Shown here: positions 44,430 to 48,411 of the stretch, piece after piece
Layout of the letters: every line of letters starts with the position of its first letter
Numbering within the stretch: position 1 is the stretch's first letter
Origin: JBPCOI01 sp051000395
GTDB taxonomy: Bacteria; Actinomycetota; Actinomycetes; Mycobacteriales; Jatrophihabitantaceae
DNA: 48,411 nt
Reading direction: 5' to 3'
Assembly: GCA_051000395.1 (NCBI GenBank)
Contig: JBPCOI010000032.1
Location: forward strand, 1-48,411
Program-made: the position numbers and the translations under genes
Notes under the pieces: model-generated
Seen by the model: only the letters and a program-made list of their open reading frames with translations
Databases searched by the model: none
What the model was told of the DNA's origin: nothing

Positions 44430-44732
44430 TCAGCGATACGGGGGCGGCCCGTACGGGCCGGGCGGACCGCCGTAGCCGGGGCCAGGTCCGTACTGCGAAT
44501 TGGCGCGCGCCCGCAACTGCTCCAATTCCCGCCGCACCGGCCACGTCTTGAAGGCGAAGACGAAAAACATCACGATGTTGGCGATCGGCACGAACCCGAT
44601 CAGCAGCCACCACCCCGAGTAGCCGGCCTGGTGCAGGATCCGGACGTAGGCCACGACTAAAATGATCAACAGCACCGCATAGACGACGATCAACGCGACG
44701 AACAGCCCGGTGAGCGAATGTTGCGTGTGCAC
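44430..44732 (-). CDS. Small membrane protein with Gly/Pro/Tyr-rich tail
   Basis: The 100-residue protein has two membrane helices (residues about 11-34 and 47-68) separated by RILHQAGYSGWW, and a cytoplasmic tail ending in a GPGPGYGGPPGPYGPPPYR-like stretch. The pattern AGYSGWWLLIGFVPIANIVMFFVFAFKTWP is common in small actinobacterial membrane proteins of unknown role. The GTG at 44730-44732 is preferred because AGGAGGGGGG lies upstream at good spacing. An in-frame TTG at 44756 precedes this site and is unlikely. Confidence 0.75.
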   Translation of the reverse strand: MHTQHSLTGLFVALIVVYAVLLIILVVAYVRILHQAGYSGWWLLIGFVPIANIVMFFVFAFKTWPVRRELEQLRARANSQYGPGPGYGGPPGPYGPPPYR

Positions 44733-44805
44733 GCTGCTTGCCCCCCTCCTAGGCAACCCCGCGGATCATGACACGTCAGAACCGGCGGGGGCGAGCGGGG
44801 GGCCG

Positions 44806-46473
44806 TCAGAAGCGGGCGGGTTCGCGATACTCCCCCCACATCGGCTTGAACGCGTTGCAGATCTCGCCCAGGGTCGCCTCGGCGCGGACGGCATCGAGCA
44901 TCGCGGGCAGCGTGTTGCGGTCCGCGGCCGCGTCGTCGACCATGCGGGCCAGCGCCTCGTCGACCACCGCCTGGTCGCGCCCGGCCCGGCGCGACGCGAC
45001 GAGCTCACGTTGGGCCAGCTCGACCTCGTGCGAGACGCGCAGGATCTCCAGCTCGTCGCCGACATCGCCGGTGAGCACGTTCACGCCGACGACGCGCTTG
45101 TCGCCCTTCTCCAGCGCGACCTGGTAGGCGAACGCGGAGTCGGCGATCTCGCCGATGAACCAGCCGTCCTCGATGCCGCGGAGCAGCCCGGAGGTCATGG
45201 TGCCGTCGTCGCCAAGCTCCTTGATCCGAGAGAAGATCGCCTCCGCCTCGGCCTCGATCTTGTCGGTCAGCGCCTCCACGTACCACGAACCCCCGAGCGG
45301 ATCGGCGACGTTGAGCACGCCCGTCTCCTCGGCGATCACCTGCTGCGTGCGCAACGCGATCTGCGCAGCCTTCTGCGACGGCAGCGCGAGCACCTCGTCG
45401 AGTGCGTTGGTGTGCAGGGAGTTCGTCCCGGCCAGCACCGCCGCCATCGCCTCCACCGCCGTGCGCACGATGTTGTTGTCCGGCTGCTGCGCGGTGAGCG
45501 ACACACCCGCCGTCTGGGTGTGGAAGCGCAGCGACAGCGCCCGGTCGGTCCTCGCCCCGTAGACCTCACGCAGCCACCGCGCCCAGATCCGCCGAGCGGC
45601 GCGCAGCTTCGCGATCTCCTCGAAGAAGTCGATGTGTGCGTCGAAGAAGAACGAGAGGCCGGGCGCGAACTGCTCGATGTCGAGCCCGCGCGAGAGCCCG
45701 AGTTCGACGTAGCCGAAGCCGTCGGCGAGCGTGAACGCCAGTTCCTGCGCGGCCGTCGCGCCGGCCTCGCGGATGTGGTACCCGGACACCGACAGCGGCT
45801 TGTACGCCGGGATCTCGGCCGCGACGTACTCCATGAGATCGCCGATCAGCTTCAGGTGCGGCTCGGGAGGGTAGACCCATTCCTTCTGGGCGATGTACTC
45901 CTTGAAGATGTCGGTCTGCAGGGTGCCGTCGAGCGCACGGACGTCGGCGCCCTGCCGCTCGGCGGCGACGACGTACATGCAGAACACCGGGACGGCCGGC
46001 CCGCTTATTGTCATCGACGTCGTGGTGGCCGCCAGGTCGATGCCCTCGAACAGCACGTCCATGTCGGCGGCCGAGTCGATCGCCACGCCGCAGTGGCCGA
46101 CCTCGCCGAGCGCGCGCTCGTCGTCGGAGTCGCGGCCCATCAGGGTCGGCATGTCGAAGGCGACCGACAGGCCGCCGCCGCCCTCGGCCAGGATCATCTT
46201 GTAGCGCTCGTTGGTCTGTTGCGCATTGCCGAAACCGGCGAACTGCCGGATCGTCCACGCCTTGCCGCGGTAGCCGGTGGGGTGGATGCCGCGGGTGAAC
46301 GGGTACTCCCCCGGCCAGCCGATGCGCTCCATCCGCTCGTCCGTGCCGCTCGGTCCGTACAGCGGCTCGAGCTGCACGCCGGACAGCGTCGTGTAGTCAC
46401 GTGGGCTCGTGCGGGCCGCGTCGTAGCGGGCCTGCCAGCGGGCGCGTCCGGCGGCGATCTGCTCAGCATCCAT
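44806..46473 (-). CDS. Acyl-CoA mutase large subunit, isobutyryl-CoA mutase (IcmA)-like
   Basis: The 555-residue product is the TIM-barrel catalytic part of a B12-dependent acyl-CoA mutase without the C-terminal cobalamin-binding domain, as in IcmA, which needs a separate small subunit. Two specificity positions support isobutyryl-CoA: Phe78 in TIRQFAGF, where methylmalonyl-CoA mutase has Tyr, and Gln196 in KEYIAQKEW, where it has Arg. GLSVAFDMPTLMGRDSD also fits the IcmA group. It would interconvert isobutyryl- and n-butyryl-CoA. The ATG at 46471-46473 is used; an upstream start at 46527 would lie close to the -10 box. No small subunit is in the window. Confidence 0.9.
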   Translation of the reverse strand: MDAEQIAAGRARWQARYDAARTSPRDYTTLSGVQLEPLYGPSGTDERMERIGWPGEYPFTRGIHPTGYRGKAWTIRQFAGFGNAQQTNERYKMILAEGGGGLSVAFDMPTLMGRDSDDERALGEVGHCGVAIDSAADMDVLFEGIDLAATTTSMTISGPAVPVFCMYVVAAERQGADVRALDGTLQTDIFKEYIAQKEWVYPPEPHLKLIGDLMEYVAAEIPAYKPLSVSGYHIREAGATAAQELAFTLADGFGYVELGLSRGLDIEQFAPGLSFFFDAHIDFFEEIAKLRAARRIWARWLREVYGARTDRALSLRFHTQTAGVSLTAQQPDNNIVRTAVEAMAAVLAGTNSLHTNALDEVLALPSQKAAQIALRTQQVIAEETGVLNVADPLGGSWYVEALTDKIEAEAEAIFSRIKELGDDGTMTSGLLRGIEDGWFIGEIADSAFAYQVALEKGDKRVVGVNVLTGDVGDELEILRVSHEVELAQRELVASRRAGRDQAVVDEALARMVDDAAADRNTLPAMLDAVRAEATLGEICNAFKPMWGEYREPARF

Positions 46474-46525
46474 GTCTGTGACCTTACGAACGATGTGGCG
46501 GGTGAGAGCCCACCCCCGTGCCACC

Positions 46526-46555
46526 AATTTACTAGGACGTCCTAGTAACTGCCAA
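46526..46555 (-). promoter_or_regulatory. icmA-like gene promoter with a perfect 20-bp palindrome in the spacer
   Basis: On the minus strand -35 TTGGCA (46550-46555) and -10 TAAATT (46526-46531) are 18 bp apart. The spacer and the first bases of the -10 form a perfect 20-bp palindrome, TTACTAGGAC followed by its reverse complement (46529-46548). A repressor dimer, probably TetR-type, bound there would block RNA polymerase. It lies 56-75 bp before the mutase ATG. Confidence 0.75.
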
Positions 46556-46566
46556 ATCCAGCGGCA

Positions 46567-47127
46567 TCACCGCGCCGAGCTCAGCAGCGTCTCGATCCGT
46601 ACCAGCTGCGCGCTCAGACGCGCGACGTCCCCGCGGGTCGCGCTCTGCTCGTCGTCCTTGAGGGTGAGGATGAGCTGGCCCCCGGGATCGAGCACGCCCT
46701 GATCTACCTGGGAGAGGTCGTCGCCGTTCTGCAGGCGCACGGCGTGGTCGAGCTCGTGGCGGCGCAACCCGATCCGCCGTGCGGCCCGCTCGTCGACCTC
46801 GCCACCGGTGATCACGGTGGTGTCGGTGCCGTCGAACAACCGCGAGACGAGGTCGCTGCGCAGCGCCGCCCGGTTGAGCACCGAGTTGACGGTCACGAGC
46901 GTGACGGCGCCGATGGCACCGCCGACCAGGCTGGTGTCGTTGCCGATGACGGCGTTCTGCACCACGTTGGACAGCAGCACCATGACGACGATGTCGAGAC
47001 TGTTGAGGCCGGCCAGCCCGCGCTTGCCGGTGGCGCGCAGCAGCACGGCGATGAGGACGTACACGAGGACCGTCCGGATGATCTTCTCGGCGAAGGGGAT
47101 CTGCTGGACGAACATGTCATGCCACAC
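46567..47127 (-). CDS. DUF421 (YetF-like) membrane protein
   Basis: The 186-residue protein begins VWHDMFVQQIPFAEKIIRTVLVYVLIAVLLRATGKR. It has three membrane helices and then a soluble domain with the DUF421 pattern (GIEVDERAARR-like TGGEVDERAARRIGLRRHEL). The function is unknown; YetF relatives in spore-formers affect the membrane. The GTG at 47125-47127 is chosen because family members start MWHDMF and GGAGTG lies 4 nt upstream. The ATG at 47115 is the alternative. Confidence 0.87.
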   Translation of the reverse strand: MWHDMFVQQIPFAEKIIRTVLVYVLIAVLLRATGKRGLAGLNSLDIVVMVLLSNVVQNAVIGNDTSLVGGAIGAVTLVTVNSVLNRAALRSDLVSRLFDGTDTTVITGGEVDERAARRIGLRRHELDHAVRLQNGDDLSQVDQGVLDPGGQLILTLKDDEQSATRGDVARLSAQLVRIETLLSSAR

Positions 47128-47210
47128 GGCGCACTCCGATCGGCAGGCTGGGACGGATGTGCGCAGGCTAGTAGTCCACCGGCTCAGGGCGTGCGTGCCG
47201 CTGGGCGAGT

Positions 47211-47216
47211 TATGCT
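47211..47216 (+). promoter_or_regulatory. -10 box upstream of the sortase-like gene
   Basis: TATGCT lies 28 nt before the ATG at 47245, in the short divergent region with the DUF421 gene. With the ribosome binding site GGAGG (47231-47235) it gives an ordinary 5' leader of about 20 nt. The -35 is not clear. Confidence 0.45.
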
Positions 47217-47244
47217 TATTTCCCGCGAGTGGAGGGCGGCAGGC

Positions 47245-47997
47245 ATGACCAAGGCGGGAAAGCTCTACAGTGGCGCCGCGGCCGTCGTCGTCCTCGTCGT
47301 GGCCGGCTCGCTGGTGTACGTCCTGCACGGGGGCACCACCGCGCGTCCCGCGGCCCGCCGCCCGCCGGCCGCGTCCTCGCCGCTGCCCCAGCCGGTGTCC
47401 ACCTCGCCGGTAGCTGCGCCCGTCCACGTCGCCGCCGCCCCGAAGCCAGCGGTGCCGCACCAGCTCGTGGCTCCGGCCGCGCCGACCGCCTTCGAGATCA
47501 AGGGCAACGCCTTCGACGTCAAGGCGCAGGTCTGCGGCATGGACTACATCCGGCCGTTGGACCCGCCCGGCGACCAGTTCCACACGGTCTGTTGGGTGCA
47601 ACGCGACTTCGGTGTCGCGCCGGGCAGCGACGCGAAGGGCACCAGCTACATCTTGGGACACGCCTGGGCCGAGGCGTGGCTCGTACTCAATCCGCTGTCG
47701 GTGTACGCGATGGACCACGTCGCCACCGCACCCACCATGCAGGGCGGCATCGCCACGTATCCGGTCAGCGGCCTGTCCGGATATCACGTGACGCTGCGGA
47801 CGCCTACCGGACTGCTCACCTACCGGGTCACTGACGCCTACACCGTCGCCAAGGAGCAGGCCGGCAGCGTCCCCGCGCTGATGGACGAGCACACCCCGGA
47901 CCGGATCGTGATCATCACCTGCGGCGTGCACAACGGTGCGGACGTCGACGTCAACGTCGTGGTCTACGCGACGCTGGAGTCCTCGAAAGCGGCCTAG
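47245..47997 (+). CDS. Class F sortase-like exported protein
   Basis: The 250-residue protein has an N-terminal membrane anchor (residues about 9-28), a Pro/Ala-rich spacer to about residue 80, and a sortase beta-barrel. The catalytic His lies in SYILGHAW and the catalytic Cys in IVIITCGVHNG. The Arg expected shortly after the Cys, before the final NVVVYA strand, is not visible: the segment reads GADVDVNVVVYA. It may be a divergent or inactive sortase, or the Arg may come from elsewhere. The ATG at 47245 has GGAGG 9 nt upstream. An in-frame ATG at 47212 overlaps the -10 box. Confidence 0.8.
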   Translation: MTKAGKLYSGAAAVVVLVVAGSLVYVLHGGTTARPAARRPPAASSPLPQPVSTSPVAAPVHVAAAPKPAVPHQLVAPAAPTAFEIKGNAFDVKAQVCGMDYIRPLDPPGDQFHTVCWVQRDFGVAPGSDAKGTSYILGHAWAEAWLVLNPLSVYAMDHVATAPTMQGGIATYPVSGLSGYHVTLRTPTGLLTYRVTDAYTVAKEQAGSVPALMDEHTPDRIVIITCGVHNGADVDVNVVVYATLESSKAA

Positions 47998-48009
47998 TGT
48001 CGCGGCGCC

Positions 48010-48411
48010 TCAGTTCACGCCGAGGAAGTCGCCCGTACCCGCTCGCAGCCCCCGCAGCACCGCGAAGAGCTGGCGCAGCTCGTCCAGGCCGAGGGCGGAC
48101 AGGCCGAATCGCGCGGCGTTGAGGTCCGCGGTCGCCCTGCGCGCCAGGTCGCGGCCCGCGGCGGTGATGACGGCCAGCGTGCCGCGCCCGTCCTGCGGGT
48201 TGGGCTCGCGCCGCACCAGCCCCGCCGCCTCGAGACGATCGACCACATTGGTGACCGACGTGGCGTGCACCTGCAACCGCTGGCCGATCTTGGACAGCGG
48301 CAGAGCGCCGGCGCGCGAGTGCACCAACAGAACAAGCACATCGTAGCGGCTAAACGTGGTCCCGTAGCGTCGCAGCATCGCATCCAACTCCACGACCAGA
48401 GTCTGGTGCGC
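48010..48411 (-). CDS. MarR-family transcriptional regulator, N-terminus cut by window edge
   Basis: 133 residues are visible and the reading frame is open to the right edge, so the true start lies outside. The winged-helix core is clear: SRYDVLVLLVHSRAGALPLSKIGQRLQVHATSVTNVVDRLEAAGLVRREPNPQDGRGTLAVITAAGRDLA, with the DxR wing motif as PQDGRG. MarR proteins bind palindromes and respond to phenolic or lipid ligands. It converges on the sortase-like gene with 12 bp between. Its own target promoter is likely outside the window. Confidence 0.92.
   Translation of the reverse strand, partial: AHQTLVVELDAMLRRYGTTFSRYDVLVLLVHSRAGALPLSKIGQRLQVHATSVTNVVDRLEAAGLVRREPNPQDGRGTLAVITAAGRDLARRATADLNAARFGLSALGLDELRQLFAVLRGLRAGTGDFLGVN

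Overview
The window is high-GC DNA from a Gram-positive actinomycete (Actinomycetota). Four things support this: dense ATGA/GTGA overlaps between genes, a division and cell-wall (dcw) cluster in actinobacterial order, a MurE with the DNPR signature of meso-diaminopimelate enzymes, and a complete GlgE alpha-glucan pathway. Many genes start with GTG and carry a TANNNT -10 box 6-7 nt upstream of the start codon, which implies frequent leaderless transcription. The genus cannot be named from this sequence; a Frankiales/Jatrophihabitans-like organism is only a guess.

Layout. (1) 1-10830, minus strand: dcw operon mraZ-rsmH-ftsL-ftsI-murE-murF-mraY-murD-ftsW. ftsW runs off the left edge. A promoter with four 10-bp-phased MraZ boxes lies upstream of mraZ. 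ftsI carries an in-frame TAA at codon 41. (2) 10953-15675, plus: a moxR / DUF58 / transglutaminase (TgpA) operon divergent from mraZ. (3) 15680-18962, minus: a DUF3040 membrane protein, then the operon HEPN gene - methyltransferase - dinB. That operon's promoter carries a perfect actinobacterial LexA (SOS) box. (4) 18972-23252: siroheme synthase (minus) diverges from sulfite reductase and APS reductase (plus). A 29-codon RRHVDL-type leader peptide precedes the reductases. A YbaK-like deacylase follows. (5) 23280-28511: acetyltransferase, CruF-like carotenoid protein, family-2 glycosyltransferase, CDP-alcohol phosphatidyltransferase, metF and a polyprenyl diphosphate synthase. The last two share one tiny divergent promoter. 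(6) 28616-40502: glgP diverges from glgE, then an ABC-2 transporter pair, treS, maltokinase and glgB. (7) 40641-48411: pirin, DUF2156 protein, YbbN-type thioredoxin, enoyl-CoA hydratase, small membrane protein, an isobutyryl-CoA-mutase-like large subunit under a promoter with a perfect 20-bp palindrome, DUF421 protein, sortase-like protein, and a MarR regulator cut by the right edge.

How the genes work together. Region 1 makes lipid II precursors and the septal synthase FtsW/FtsI. Region 4 is a coherent assimilatory sulfate-reduction unit: siroheme, sulfite reductase and APS reductase. Region 6 turns trehalose into maltose (TreS), maltose-1-phosphate (maltokinase) and branched alpha-1,4-glucan (GlgE, GlgB), with GlgP for degradation. 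Region 3 looks like a DNA-damage-induced operon.

No tRNA, rRNA, insertion sequence, prophage or CRISPR array was seen. No gap between genes exceeds 300 bases; the largest (20169-20419) contains the leader peptide.
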